Part shown: positions 45,671 to 58,327 of the stretch, piece after piece | How the letters are laid out: each line of letters opens with the position of its first letter | How positions within the stretch are numbered: position 1 is the stretch's first letter | Source of the DNA: Anastatus disparis | Taxonomy: Eukaryota; Arthropoda; Insecta; Hymenoptera; Eupelmidae | DNA length: 64,000 nt | Reading direction: 5' to 3' | Assembly: GCA_017163975.1 (NCBI GenBank) | Contig: JAFFSR010000034.1 | Coordinates: 124,001-188,000, forward strand | The notes under the pieces: generated by a model | Database searches by the model: none | The model's input: the letters and a program-made list of their open reading frames with translations, nothing else | Told to the model about the DNA's origin: nothing | Made by a program: the position numbers and the translations under genes

Positions 45671-46044
45671 TTAAGGAGTCTCATATGTCAGCTATAGTTT
45701 GTTGTTCATAAAAATTAAAAGTTTAAAGAACTCTTCAAAATTTTAATAAAAGTTAATTTATACCTAGAAAAAAATTTCTGCAAATTTTCAAGTAGTCTTA
45801 TGAACTAATTTTTTTATATGTGCTCACTCGAAGCCCGCGTGTTTTGTATCTCATAGTAGTAAAAAGATAAACTTTCAGTGAGCATAAATAATAAAATCAG
45901 TCAATAAGGCTAACTAAAAATTTGCAGAGATTTTTTTCCAGGTATGAATTGATGTTTTTCAAAATATTGAAGAATTTTTTAAACTTCTGATTTATATGAA
46001 CAACAAACTATATCAAACTATAGCTAGCATATGAGACTCCTTAC
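45671..46044. mobile_element. TTAA fold-back (GGAGTCTCATATG ends)
   Basis: TTAAGGAGTCTCATATGTCA left, inverse of GTAAGGAGTCTCATATGC right; arms share TTTGTTGTTCATA-type sequence. The other arm of the surrounding fold-back lacks it. Confidence 0.8.
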
Positions 46045-46179
46045 ACTACAGTATAGAATGATCGGTCTAATGTTAGAAATGAAAAAGGAATTCGTCTAAA
46101 TTAAATAAAGTAGAAATGAAATCTATTCAAAAAGTTTTTATCCGATTTGTATTGTTCCAATGAAAAAAATTTTTTTAAT

Positions 46180-47205
46180 TATATTAAAAATTTTCGTATT
46201 TAAAAAAAATTGTTCGAGCTGTTTTAAAATATCAGCTCTTCTTGAAATTATGAAAAATCATTTTTCGGCTACAAGTTAAAAAAAAATTATTAGCAATGAT
46301 GTGGTAATTTTTATCGATATTTAAATATCAAATAATGAAAATAATTATAATTAAAATAGTAATTCTATACTTAAATTTTAAACATATTCGAAAAAAATAT
46401 ATCATAGGTCATTATTTATTTACTTTTAATCAACAAAATATAAAGATAAAAGAAATGGTGAATGCCTTCCAAATCTTACAGAATTATTTTAAAAAAAACA
46501 CTGTCGCTTTCAGTCAAGGTATAAATAGTAGCCTTATTTGATTATTTCCAAATACTTAATATTCAAATATTTAATTATTATTGCAATTATAATTATTTTT
46601 CTGATTTAATATTGAAACAATTACTGTAATAAGATTTTCAAATATTTCCTTATATTTATAATCTTAATTTTACGTTTATAAAAAATAATGAGAAAAATTT
46701 TCTTATCTAATAATAATATTTTGAAAAAAATTTGATTAAATTAATAAGAACTTTATTGAATCTATGAAATTGCTTCTGTGAGAACAGATAATAAAATATT
46801 TTATTATATTAAGACATATGTTGAAATGAATAAATTCAATTTTTTTCCAAATGGAATTGATTAAATATTTTATATTAATGATAATATTAAATTTATCGAA
46901 GTGAAGATTTTAATCTCAAATAGTCTCTTCATAATAAGTCAAAGGGGTTAAGAGTTGGGAATTATGGAATATCTCGATTTTATCTGTCCTCGTCTAAGCG
47001 AGTTCATATATTTAGTAAAGCTTTTGTTTATCAAATTTATTTCACAATTTAATCAATAAATAAGAAGCCTTTCTCTAAAATTTTTCTCATTATTTTAAAT
47101 GAACATAAAACTAAGATTACAAATATAAGGAAATACTTGAAAATTTTTCTTTCAAACATTTGAAAATCGTAACTTATTAATTACTTCTAAAGATATGAAA
47201 AATTT
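46180..47205. other. Insertion-like A+T-rich block
   Basis: Absent from the partner arm at about 48450. Internally partly self-complementary (AAATATTTCCTTATATTTAT near 46650 against 47130). 46948 has TTAAGAGTTGGGAATTAT followed by CTGTCCTCGTCTAAGC, a lone family B-type end. Confidence 0.55.
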
Positions 47206-47701
47206 AAATCTTATAAATAAATCTTTCTTATATTTTTAGAACAATATAAAAAATGATTTATTACAAAAAAGATATGGTTAATTAGGTAATAAATTACATA
47301 ATATGTATATTACATATGTGTAAATCATATACATGGCAAGAATTATTGTAGTTTATTTTATGAAAATATAACATTGGAAACATAATGCCTCATTTAAATA
47401 ATCAGTTTTTCTAATTTTAAGAAAAATGTCGTATTTGTTTTTTAATTGTTCGCTAAACATTCTTGAGTTGATCATAAATAATTAAAAGCAAAATTAAAAG
47501 TATTTAATATAATTTCCTATCATACGAGACCAAATTATATATAAAGATCTAATGACGAGACTCTTGTGCGTCTACGTGATAGCATTTCCGAACGTGTCGA
47601 GTACGGAACAAATAGAAAACCATTCATGGGACAGAATGTGGCTGGTGAGCAAGACTAAATCAGTATATCGTGCGATGAGACTGGAGGGGGATATACGCTT
47701 G

Positions 47702-47914
47702 TTAAGATGACTTCGGATTTTAGGTTAGGTTTTATTTTTGAGTCTACAAATTACTCTTTCAATATGTAAAATTTTTCAGATTTTTTAATTTTCCACCATT
47801 CTACGGATTATAATAAATGGTGAAAAATTAAAAAATTCAAAAAATCTTAGAAACTGAAAGTGTAATTTGTAAACTACAAAATGAAATCAAACCAAACTTC
47901 CGTAGTCGCCTTAA
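47702..47914. mobile_element. Short TTAA fold-back, second copy
   Basis: TTAAGATGACTTCGGATTTT left, inverse of TTAAGGCGACTACGG right. Nearly identical to 14451-14663. Confidence 0.9.
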
Positions 47915-48640
47915 TAGCCAGTCCTTTGCATGAGCCAAAATAGGTTTCGTGACTGAAGGGGGTATTAATGTACATTGTATAAGACTTCCACGAGACACAA
48001 GTGGGTTTACTTAAGTCCCTTATTTTATCATTCTCAAGACAGACGATATGTAGAACTTATTTTGGCTGTACATTATACAATTTCCACACTAAAAGTCGAT
48101 AGACTTTATATACTGATATTTTTTAGGACTGTGCGACGCCAATATTTTTTTCCGTGCATGATAGGAAATTATATTAAATACTTTTAATTTCGTTTTTAAT
48201 TATTTATGATCGACTCAAGAATGTTTAGCGAACAATGAAAAAACAAATACGATATTTTTCTTAAAAATAGAAAAACTGATTATTTAAATGAGGCATTATG
48301 TTTCAAATGTTATATTTTCATAAAATGAACTACAATACTTCTTGCCATGTATGTGATTTACACATATGTAATATACATATTATATAATGCAATAAATCAT
48401 TTTTCATATTATTCTAAAAATATAAGAAAGATTTATTTATAAAATTTAATATAATAATTTAAAAAATTTTTTCATTGGAACAATACAAACCAGATAAAAA
48501 CTTTTTGAATACATTTCATCTCTACTTTATTTAATTCAGACGGATTCCTTTTTTTTCAAAATTAGACCGATCATTCTATACTGTAGTGTTGAATAAAAAT
48601 TATAAAATATAAATACATCTTTTTCATATTATCTACATTT

Positions 48641-49374
48641 CCCTAAAATCAATCACGTTTAATTATCCATGAAAATCATTTTAAATTTTGCCGGCACCCA
48701 ACACTCTATTTGAAAATTTATTAAACTTATTGCTCAGTTTTGTTTGTTATATTTTGAACCATAAACTTAAAGACATAGCAAACAAATATGATCAATACGT
48801 TTTATAAATTTCAAAACAGTATTCAACAGCGAACAATTAAAAAATTAGAACAGTTAAATAACGATTGTTTCATTGATTTCAGAACTTTCATGAACCAAAA
48901 TTGCAAATAAATCAAATGAAAAGTATACACTTGATGATTATTTAATTTATTTCAATATTTGTAAGAGCTGAAATTAAAATTAATATGCAAATAAGTTATA
49001 ATATTTAGAACGTGTTAAAAACAAACAAAAATATTTGATACCCAAACGCCTGAAACAGTTTTTATAATATTTATTTAATTTAAGGACTTAAATTCAAACC
49101 TCATTTTTCGGATAGTAAAATCAATAGTGTATACTCTACGATTAGTTCTAGTATTATAATAATTCCTATAAACAATTTTTTTAAAAGATAAATTTCAAGT
49201 ATTTGAAATATTTTAAACAAAAATGGTTATGTATTTATGTATTACAAGTTACTTTTATGTTCAATTAAAAAAAATGAACAAAAGAAAAATACTTGATGAT
49301 TAAACAATTAATTCGAATACTTTCATTAGATAGATTTTAAAATAATTATTTTTATGTTTAAAAAAAATACTTTA
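48641..49374. other. A+T-rich sequence, no gene seen
   Basis: Nothing recognisable beyond homopolymer runs. Confidence 0.4.
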
Positions 49375-50415
49375 TACAATTAAATATGAGAATTAAATAT
49401 AAGAATCTAAATTATATTCTTAAATACACAATTATTATTTCGATTTTCTTATTATACATAAGATTTTACAATCCTATTAACCTTATGTTTCAAGTTATTT
49501 TATTGTAGTAACAGAATGCTTAAGTTCAGTTTAAAATAATTAATCTAATTATATAGCCAAATAATATAATTAAATGAATTCTTGCGCACCAACTTATAAA
49601 GAAATCAATGACGGGACTCTTGTACACTTGACGGAAAGGATATTTTTCCGAATGTGTACCTCAAATGGCAGCGCTGCATATTTTACCACAGACATAAGAA
49701 AACTTCGAATTATGCATTGAGTTTCGCATCATGATTATTTTATTTTTTTTATAGGTTACTCGTGTAAAATTCAAATGATAACAACCTAAATTTTGTTACT
49801 TATATAATTTAAATTCACAATAATAGATTCTATATGATTATTGAACTAAGAAATAAAAATTTTATTTAATAAAATTATAATTCGGATCATGAAAAAAGAA
49901 AGTAATATTATTTGTTTACTAAAATTATGTCAGTAATAAGTAACAATGATGCGAAATTTGCTCTATAATTTGGAATTATCTTATGCCTGTGGTAAAATAT
50001 GCGATGTTGCCATTTGAGGTTAACATTCGGAAAAATATCCTTTCTGCCAATACGTCTACGTAGCAGCCCTAGCAAACACGTCCAATACAAAACGAATTAA
50101 AAACAATGCATGGGACAGAAAGTGGCCGGTGAGTGAAACTAAGTCAGTTTAACACGCTACGGGACTGGAGGAGGCATGCCCCTGCTAATACACAGTTCTT
50201 CGTATAAGCCTTATTAGCTGCTGCAGGTGATGAGACTTTTAAACAACATAAGATAAGACTCGCTCAATATAATAATGAGTTAATTCGTGTCGTACGTTTC
50301 GTTGCACTAATTATGACTTTTGACGTCTGAACTACTGCTCATGTTTGTTCTAAATCGATGCTCTAAAGTAGGCCTCGATTTCGTGGGACTACAAGTCTTC
50401 CATATTTCTTTCCGT
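49375..50415 (-). repeat. Inverted segmental duplication, copy B
   Basis: Partner of 35080-36069 on the opposite strand. It lacks the family A element (one TTAA in CAGAATGCTTAAGTTCAG at 49512-49529) but carries the element at 49620-50049. Confidence 0.85.
49620..50049. mobile_element. Short TACACTTG fold-back
   Basis: TGTACACTTGACGGAAAGGA left and the inverse of TTGGCAGAAAGGATATTTTT right, same family as 23901-29490. Copy A of the duplication reads straight through here (GACTCTCATACGTCTAC on the matching strand). Confidence 0.82.
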
Positions 50416-52346
50416 GTAGGAGTGTAATCTAGACTTAAAACTTATGAAATATTTGGAATTTTTCAAATTCTTTGTTGAATAAAATTTTTAATGTACTTTA
50501 TACTTAAAAATCGTAAATTTCAGATGATAACTTATTAAAATACTTTTTGTTAGAAAAATAGCATTTTAACTTTACATACTGATACGAATACGGCCTACAA
50601 GGACATAAAATTAAATACGATTAACAGCTGTGTTCTTTATATCTTTAGACTCTTTGTAAAACGAAAGAATCTAAAGGCAAAATTATTTTATTGTTTGAAA
50701 AATCATATGTATACAATCAGATAAATATCATAGATTATAAAATGTTTGAATACTATGTATACGTGATCTTATCTCACAAGGAGAGTGTCTTTTCTTTGGG
50801 TTGTGGATTTTCTTGTTACTGTAGATATGTTTTTTTATACATAAAGTTAATTTTTATTTAAAAATTATGAGCTATTCTATTCGATTTAAATCAATTCTTT
50901 AGAGAAATCATTATTGAGACTCAAATGATAGATAGTAGGTTCAATTTGCAACATACTTGTGAATGTTGAAATCATAAATAAGTAGATGAATGTTTAATAA
51001 TTTGTTGAAAACATATTTACAAAATACAAAAAATCTTTTCTTCTATTAAAAAATAATAAAAAAGCTAGAGTTATAGATTTTAAATGCTCTATAGAGCTAT
51101 ATAATGCAATGACAATTTTATAAAATAAAACAAAAATTAGCTTTGTTTGAAAAGAGATTAAACAACGATGCCGTTATTATATCCACAAAAATAACACAAT
51201 TTTAGAAAAATACTTCAATTAAGGGAATGTAAAATACCGACATTACAGTTTTCAAAACTTTCGATTCTTTATGCAAAAGTTTTAAATATATCTCTATATT
51301 ATATCCTTCCATTTTCATTAATAAAGCCTAATATAGAAATATCTTGGAAAATTTTTAAATAAAGATTAAAAGTTTATAAAACTGCAATGTCGGTAACTAT
51401 GTATAAATCATATACCCTTTTACATCCCCTTAAACTTTATTATTTAAAAAAAATGTGTATTTATTTAAATGTTATTAACTATAAAAAATAAAGATTAAAA
51501 ATGCATAAAAATAGTAATGTAACAGCTCATATCAATTTTGAATAAAATTATTGAATTTTATATGAATATTTTATAAATACTTGGACATTATTTAGAACAT
51601 GGAATGATTTTCTATAATAATAAATTTAAATTACGTTAAAAGTATAAGTATGGCTCTATAGTTACCTCCCTGGTAGAATCGTTGCTGGGTAGAATCGTTA
51701 CCTAAATTTCAACTAGAAGTTTTTAATATTGATAGAATCTAAGTTAAGAATCTGACCAGGAATGCTATGAATGGCAACGTGCATTTTGTATGAATTTCTA
51801 GGTGACATTCAGGTAAGGAGAAAAATTGCACTCTGAACATATAGAATAACACATCTATTTGTGCGTGATCATAAGTAAAAAATCACAATTTTTCTTGTTG
51901 TCCATGATACATTTTGAGGTTAACATAAGAAAGCGACGTTCGGCTGGACGTATATGCGAACGTAAGATGTGAGCAAAAGAATAACAAGTCTGCACGCGCA
52001 TTAAAGACAACATATATGTATTAGTTATATACACGTGTTCTTATTAAGATTTCAACCAAAACTTGTATGAATTACCGAATTAATTATATCTAATAAATCT
52101 AGTTATTATTTATATTACAAGCTAGAAAATATCGACAAGTTTCTACCAGGGCTATTGAAACCGATAATGAAGATAACTCAATATATATACTATAACTTTA
52201 AAAAAATATCCAAGAATTTGCAATTTTTTTAATAACTTTTATTTAGAATTTAATAAATAATTTTAATTATTCAAAAGTTTTCTATACATCTACACGAATT
52301 CCTAAAAATATTAAATAAAAAGAATACCTACGTTGACTGTAACATA
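50416..52346. other. Low-repeat A+T-rich sequence, no gene seen
   Basis: No supported coding region or element. Slightly G+C-richer patches lie at 51660-51730 (two near-copies of GGTAGAATCGTT) and 51950-52010. Confidence 0.45.
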
Positions 52347-52499
52347 CCCATACAGCATGAAAGGACTTTGAAAGGATTCTGAAAGGATTCATAAAAGGAC
52401 TACAATCTTTCAGAAATATTTCACTGAAAGGATTCTGAAATAATTCTATGTCCGAGGTATTATTCTTTTAAAAATAATACATAAAAATATTTCATAAAG

Positions 52500-53110
52500 A
52501 ATTCACAAGTCATTTCAAAATCCTTTCAATGGAAGACTTCTGTAAGGATCCATGAATTCTTTTGGTAATAATTCGTAAATCTTTTCATACATCTTCCATT
52601 GAAAGGATTCTGTAAGAATAATATGAAATATTTTTAAAATATTTCATTGTATTATTTCTAAAAGGAATATACCTCGGACATAGAATTATTACAGAATCCT
52701 TTCAATGAAAGAATTTTGTAAGGATCCATGAATTCTTTTGGTAATAATTCGTAAATCTTTTCATACATCTTCCATTGAAAGGATTCTGTAAGAATAATAT
52801 GAAATATTTTTAAAATATTTCATTGTATTATTTCTAAAAGGAATATACCTCGGACATAGAATTATTACAGAATCCTTTCAATAAAAGAATTCTGTAAGGA
52901 TCCATGAATTCTTTTGGTAATAATTCTTAAATCTTTTCATACATCTTTCATTGAAAGTATTCTGTAAGAATGATATAAAATATTTTAAAAATATTTCATT
53001 GTATTATTTCTGAAAGAAATATACCTCGGACATAGAATTATTACAGAATCCTTTCAATGAAAGAATTCTGTAAGGATCCATGAATTCTTTTAGTAATAAT
53101 GCATTAATCT
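52500..53110. repeat. 178-bp tandem repeat, about 3.3 units
   Basis: ACAGAATCCTTTCAATGAAA begins near 52690, 52868 and 53045, each followed by AAGGATCCATGAATTCTTTT and later ACCTCGGACATAGAATTATT. Confidence 0.82.
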
Positions 53111-53194
53111 TTTCATCTATCTTTAGTTGAGAGACGTGTAAAGTTCTAGAAATTTTATTCTTTCCTGTATTATTTAAGAATCAATTTAGAATCA

Positions 53195-53198
<4 letters not shown>

Positions 53199-53240
<42 letters not shown>
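53199..53240. repeat. (AC)n(AT)n microsatellite
   Basis: AC repeats pass into AT repeats; the short minus-strand frame here is only the microsatellite. Confidence 0.9.
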
Positions 53241-53241
<1 letters not shown>

Positions 53242-53460
53242 ACGGATATATGATGATATAATTATTCATAGGATTACGAATAGTTTTACAGCGGTTAAAA
53301 TCGAAGTTATCATAACACAGACATCGCACGCATAACAATTTATAGTTTCCATTTAAGATTCTAATTTTCCTTATATATGAAACGGGAAGCACTCTTACCG
53401 CTTGCGAGAGTAAGAGATACCGCCATCAAGCGGATAAATTATAAACTAATCCCGAAAATA
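53242..53460 (-). promoter_or_regulatory. Unique TATATAAG segment between two satellite arrays
   Basis: On the minus strand TGATGGCGGTATCTCTTA, then CGCAAGCGGTAAGAGTG, then CATATATAAGG. It aligns by eye with 22926-23005 and, more loosely, 7535-7592. TATATAAG about 20-30 bp after a conserved CGCAAGyGGTAAG is a plausible core promoter, an inference from spacing and conservation only. Confidence 0.4.
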
Positions 53461-56400
53461 TTTCTAAATGATTCTGTTATCTTTCACGTTTTCTTTCATA
53501 AAGTCCTTTCAAAGTCCTTTCAGTAAGGATTCATGTAATAACTTTTATTCTTATCATAAGTTATTTCATGAAATATTTCAAAAAGATTTCAAAATTATTT
53601 CATGTAAGATTTCTTGAGACTTTACCAAAATATTGCATGAATTATTTCATGAAAGCTTTTTGAATGAATCTTGAAATGATTCGGTGAAAGAATACCTTAG
53701 ATCATTCCGAAAATCTTTCTGAATTATTTTCTGATTTTAATCGTTGGAAGATTTCTGAGTTATTTCTTGTTTCCTTTCAAGAAGTTCTCTCAAAGTCCAT
53801 TCAGTAAGGATTCATGTAATAACTTTTATCGTCATGATAAGTTCTTTCATGAATTATTTCAAAAGGTTTTAAAATTATTTCATGTAAGATTACTTGAGAT
53901 TTTACCAAAACCTTGCTTGGAATTATTACATAAAAGCTTTTTGTAAGTATATTGAAATGATTCGGTGAAAGAATACCTTAGATTATTTCAAAAATCTTTC
54001 TAAATTATTTCATGACTACAATCTTTGGAAGATTTCTGAGTTATTTCTTGTTTCCTTTCAAGAAGTTCTCTCAAAGTCCTTTCAGTAAGGATTCATGTAA
54101 TAACTTTTATCGTCATGATAAGTTCTTTCATGAATTATTTCAAAAGGTTTTAAAATTATTTCATGTAAGATTACTTGAAATATTACTAAAACCTTGCTTG
54201 GAATTATTACATAAAAACTTTTTGTAACTATCTTGAATTGATTCGTTGAAAAAATACCTTAGATTATTTCGAAAATCTTTCTAAATTATTTCATGACTAG
54301 AATCTTTGGAAGATTTCTGAGTTATTTCTTGTTTCCTTTCAAGAAGTTCTCTCAAAGTCCTTTCAGTAATGATTCATGTAATAACTTTTATCGTCATGAT
54401 AAGTTCTTTCATGAATTATTTCAAAAAGGTTTTAAAATTATTTCATGTAAGATTACTTGAAATATTACCAAAACCTTGCTTGGAATTATTACATAAAAGC
54501 TTTTTGTAAGTATCTTGAAATGATTCGTTGAAAGAATACCTTAGATCATTTTGATAATCTTTCTAAATTATTTTATGACTGGAATCTTTGGAAGATTTCT
54601 GAGTTATTTCTTGTTTCCTTTCAAGAAGTTTTCTTAAAGTCCTTTCAGTAAGGATTTATGTAATAACTTTTATCGTCATGATAAGTTCTTTCATGAATTA
54701 TTTCAAAAAGGTTTTAAAATTATTTCATGTAAGATTACTTGAAATATTACTAAAACCTTGCTTGGAATTATTACATAAAAACTTTTTGTAACTATCTTTA
54801 ATTGATTCGTTGAAAAAATACCTTAGATTATTTCGAAAATCTTTCTAAATTATTTCATGACTAGAATCTTTGGAAGATTTCTGAGTTATTTCTTGTTTCC
54901 TTTCAAGAAGTTCTCTCAAAGTCCTTTCAGTAAGGATTCATGTAATAACTTTTATCGTCATGATAAGTTCTTTCATGAATTATTTCAAAAAGGTTTTAAA
55001 ATTATTTCATGTAAGATTACCTGAAATATTACCAAAACCTTGCTTGGAATTATTACATAAAAGCTTTTTGTAAGTATATTGAAATGATTCGTTGAAAGAA
55101 TACCTTAGATTATTTCAAAAATCTTTCTAAATTATTTCATGACTACAATCTTTGGAAGATTTCTGAGTTATTTCTTGTTTCCTTTCAAGAAGTTCTCTCA
55201 AAGTCCTTTCAGTAAGGATTCATGTAATAACTTTTATCGTCATGATAAGTTCTTTCATAAATTATTTCAAAAAGGTTTTAAAATTATTTCATGTAAGATT
55301 ACTTGAAATATTACCAAAACCTTGCTTGGAATTATCACATAAAAGCATTTTGTAAGTATCTTGAAATGATTCGTTGAAAGAATACCTTAGATCATTTTGA
55401 TAATCTTTCTAAATTATTTTATGACTGGAATCTTTGGAAGATTTCTGAGTTATTTCTTGTTTCCTTTCAAGAAGTTTTCTTAAAGTCCTTTCAGTAAGGA
55501 TTCATGTAATAACTTTTATCGTCATGATAAGTTCTTTCATGAATTATTTCAAAAGGTTTTAAAATTATTTCATGTAAGATTACTTGAAATATTACTAAAA
55601 CCTTGCTTGGAATTATTACATAAAAACTTTTTGTAACTATCTTGAATTGATTCGTTGAAAAAATACCTTAGATTATTTCGAAAATCTTTCTAAATTATTT
55701 CATGACTAGAATCTTTGGAAGATTTCTGAGTTATTTCTTGTTTCCTTTCAAGAAGTTCTTTCAAAGTCCTTTCAGTAAGGATTTATGTAATAACTTTTAT
55801 TCTCATCATAAGTTATTTCATGAAATATTTCAAAAGGTTTTAAAATTATTTCATGTATGATTTCTTGAGACTTTACCAAAATATTACATGAATTATTTCA
55901 TAAAAGCTTTTTGAATGAATCTTGAAATGATTCGGTGAAAGAATACCTTAGATCATTCCGAAAATCTTTCTAAATTATTTTCTGATTTTAATCGTTGGAA
56001 GATTTCTGAGTTATTTCTTGTTTCCTTTCAAGAAGTTCTCTCAAAGTCCTTTCAGTAAGGATTCATGTAATAACTTTTATCGTCATGATAAGTTCTTTCA
56101 TGAATTATTTCAAAAGGTTTTAAAATTATTTCATGTAAGATTACTTGAAATATTACTAAAACCTTGCTTGGAATTATTACATAAAAACTTTTTGTAAGTA
56201 TCTTGAAATGATTCGTTGAAAGAATACCTTAGATTATTTCGAAAATCTTTCTAAATTATTTCATGACTAGAATCTTTGGAAGATTTCTGAGTTATTTCTT
56301 GTTTCCTTTCAAGAAGTTCTCTCAAAGTCCTTTCAGTAAGGATTCATGTAATAACTTTTATCGTCATGATAAGTTCTTTCATGAATTATTTCAAAAAGGT

Positions 56401-56900
56401 TTTAAAATTATTTCATGTAAGATTACTTGAAATATTACCAAAACCTTGCTTGGAATTATTACATAAAAGCTTTTTGTAAGTATCTTGAAATGATTCGTTG
56501 AAAGAATACCTTAGATTATTTAAAAAATCTTTCTAAATTATTTCATGACTACAATCTTTGGAAGATTTCTGAGTTATTTCTTTTTCCTTTCAAGAAGTTC
56601 TCTCAAAGTCCTTTCAGTAAGGATTCATGTAATAACTTTTATCGTCATGATAAGTTCTTTCATGAATTATTTCAAAAGGTTTTAAAATTATTTCATGTAA
56701 GATTACTTGAAATATTACCAAAACCTTGCTTGGAATTATTACATAAAAGCTTTTTGTAAGTATCTTGAAATGATTCGTTGAAAGAATACCTTAAATTATT
56801 TCGAAAATCTTTCTAAATTATTTCATGACTAGAATCTTTGGAAGATTTCTGAGTTATTTCTTGTTTCCTTTCAAGAAGTCATTTCAAAGTCCTTTTAGAA
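53460..56900. repeat. 282-bp satellite array, about 12 units
   Basis: GGAAGATTTCTGAGTTATTT recurs at about 53747, 54029, 54309, 54591, 54873, 55155, 55437, 55722, 56000, 56280, 56560 and 56840. Unit variants (ACTACAATC, ACTAGAATC, ACTGGAATC, TGATTTTAATCG before that word) are not in simple order; the rare TTTTAATCG type appears only in the first and ninth positions. Confidence 0.92.
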
Positions 56901-57107
56901 AGGATTTGTGTAATATTTCATATTTTAACTTTCATTTCCTTCTTGGTATTATTTTTGTAAAGACTTTGTAATCTTTCTGTGTATTATTTCATAAATTCTT
57001 TTCAAAAGAATATGGTTATCTTTTTAAGTCCTTTTTAAATTTTTTCAACGTATTATTACTTGTAATATTTCATGAAATTATTTCGAAATTCTTTCATGCT
57101 GTGTGGG

Positions 57108-57487
57108 ATAATGAATTAAAAAATAGTCTACAAATCTATCAATCAAACATTGTTTTTTCTCGTTTTTTTATCGATGTTTTGAAATGTAAGGCAGTAATAA
57201 AGAGATATTTAAAAAATTTTTGGATTAAGGATAAAAAATTTGACAAACTGTGATGTCGGTGTTCTTTTACGAAATAAAATAAAAATTAAATTTATAAAGA
57301 CTTTATTCAAGTGTTTGATTTTTATTTAACAAAGTTTAAATTTAATCATTTGGTTATTATACTTTAATTTACCTTTTCCAAAATGATATTTTCAACCTTA
57401 TACTTTAAATAAAATCATAAAATTAATAGTTATTTTATATAATCAATCTTCACAATAATTACAGGATAATTAGCTAATTGTAAAATA
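57108..57487. other. A+T-rich spacer
   Basis: No gene or element recognised. Confidence 0.35.
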
Positions 57488-57697
57488 GTATATTTCGGTA
57501 CTAGTGCGATAAAGTGATTTTTTTCTCGTGTGGCGGTTTGCGCCCGAGCGAAGCGAGGGTCACCCGAGTAAGAAATCACTTTCTCGCACGAGTATCGAAC
57601 TCTATTTTTTGACACGACGTGTGAGAAGCTCCATTTTCGCACGTGTCACTTTGTACAGCGTGCGTGAAATCGAGCTTCTCGCACGGAGTGTCGAAAA
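57488..57697 (+). mobile_element. Twin-hairpin element, family 1, copy 2
   Basis: ATAGTATATTTCGGTACTAG, hairpin 1 (stem TTCGGTACTAGTGCGA..TCGCACGAGTATCGAA, apex GAGCGAAGCGAG), TATTTTTT, hairpin 2 (GACACGACGTGTGAGAAGC...GCTTCTCGCACGGAGTGTC), ending GAAAAA. The most complete copy of family 1. Confidence 0.8.
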
Positions 57698-57779
57698 AGA
57701 TATTATTACCTATTTTTCATCTATTATTGATCTTAAAATTATGTGTTATGATACATCGTTATATATAAATCTTAAAATT

Positions 57780-58327
57780 AGCTATTACCAAGTTCACTAC
57801 AAGCTTAAATTCAGTTTAATTCAGCTAATTTTCAGCTATTGTAAAGCTTGAATTTAGCTTAATTTAGTTATTTCCAAGCTAATTACAAGCTTTAATCCAG
57901 CTCAATTCAACGCTGTGATGTAGTTCCAATAATGAGGGGCATATTTCTGAAAACGATAGCGACGATAGCAGCGATATACTTTTAATACTATAAAGAGAAT
58001 ATAATATAAATAGATTTAAAATGCCGCTAAAATACAGCTGGAATTGAACGGAAATTCACCTAAAATTGCTTAAAATTAAAATAAATTTTAACTAAATTTT
58101 ATCTGAATTACAGCTAATTTCCATCTAAATTTTGTTAAATTCAGCTAACTTTCGATTTAATGTAGCTAACTTTTGTATAATTTTATCTGACTTCAGCTAA
58201 CTTCAAGCTAACTTTAAGCTAACTTTAAACTAACTTTAAGTTAACTTTAAGCTAACTTTTAGATAACTTTAAGCTAACGTTTAGCTGAATTTCAGCTAGA
58301 TTCTAGCTGAATTCTAGATGGCTAGGG
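57780..58327. repeat. AGCTAA / AAGCTT word array
   Basis: Degenerate words (TTTAAGCTAACT, AAGCTT, TTCAGCTAAT) fill 57780-57910 and 58080-58320 around a unique segment (57915-58025) with ACTATAAAGAG. It ends CTAGATGGCTAGGG, a GGG terminus like the other word-array elements. The left terminus was not found. Confidence 0.6.

Larger units (their letters stand above)
45590..48640. mobile_element. Large A+T-rich fold-back, left arm interrupted twice
   Basis: GATGTATTTATATTTTATAA near 45650 and its inverse near 48610 start the arms. They continue through TATAGAATGATCGGTCTAAT, GTATTGTTCCAATGAAAAAA and then ATTGTTCGCTAAACATTC with inverse partners at 48150-48600. The left arm is broken by 45671-46044 and by about 46180-47205; the right arm is continuous there. 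Central sequence 47550-48145 is a diverged relative of the 35080/49375 duplication. Confidence 0.7.
52347..57107. mobile_element. 4.8-kb CCC...GGG satellite-bearing element
   Basis: CCCATACAGCATGAAAGG left, CTTTCATGCTGTGTGGG right, flanked by ATA on both sides. Same terminal type as 6203-9491. The interior has a 178-bp array, a unique segment (53150-53460) and a 282-bp array. No transposase, so it must be mobilised in trans if at all. Confidence 0.82.
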
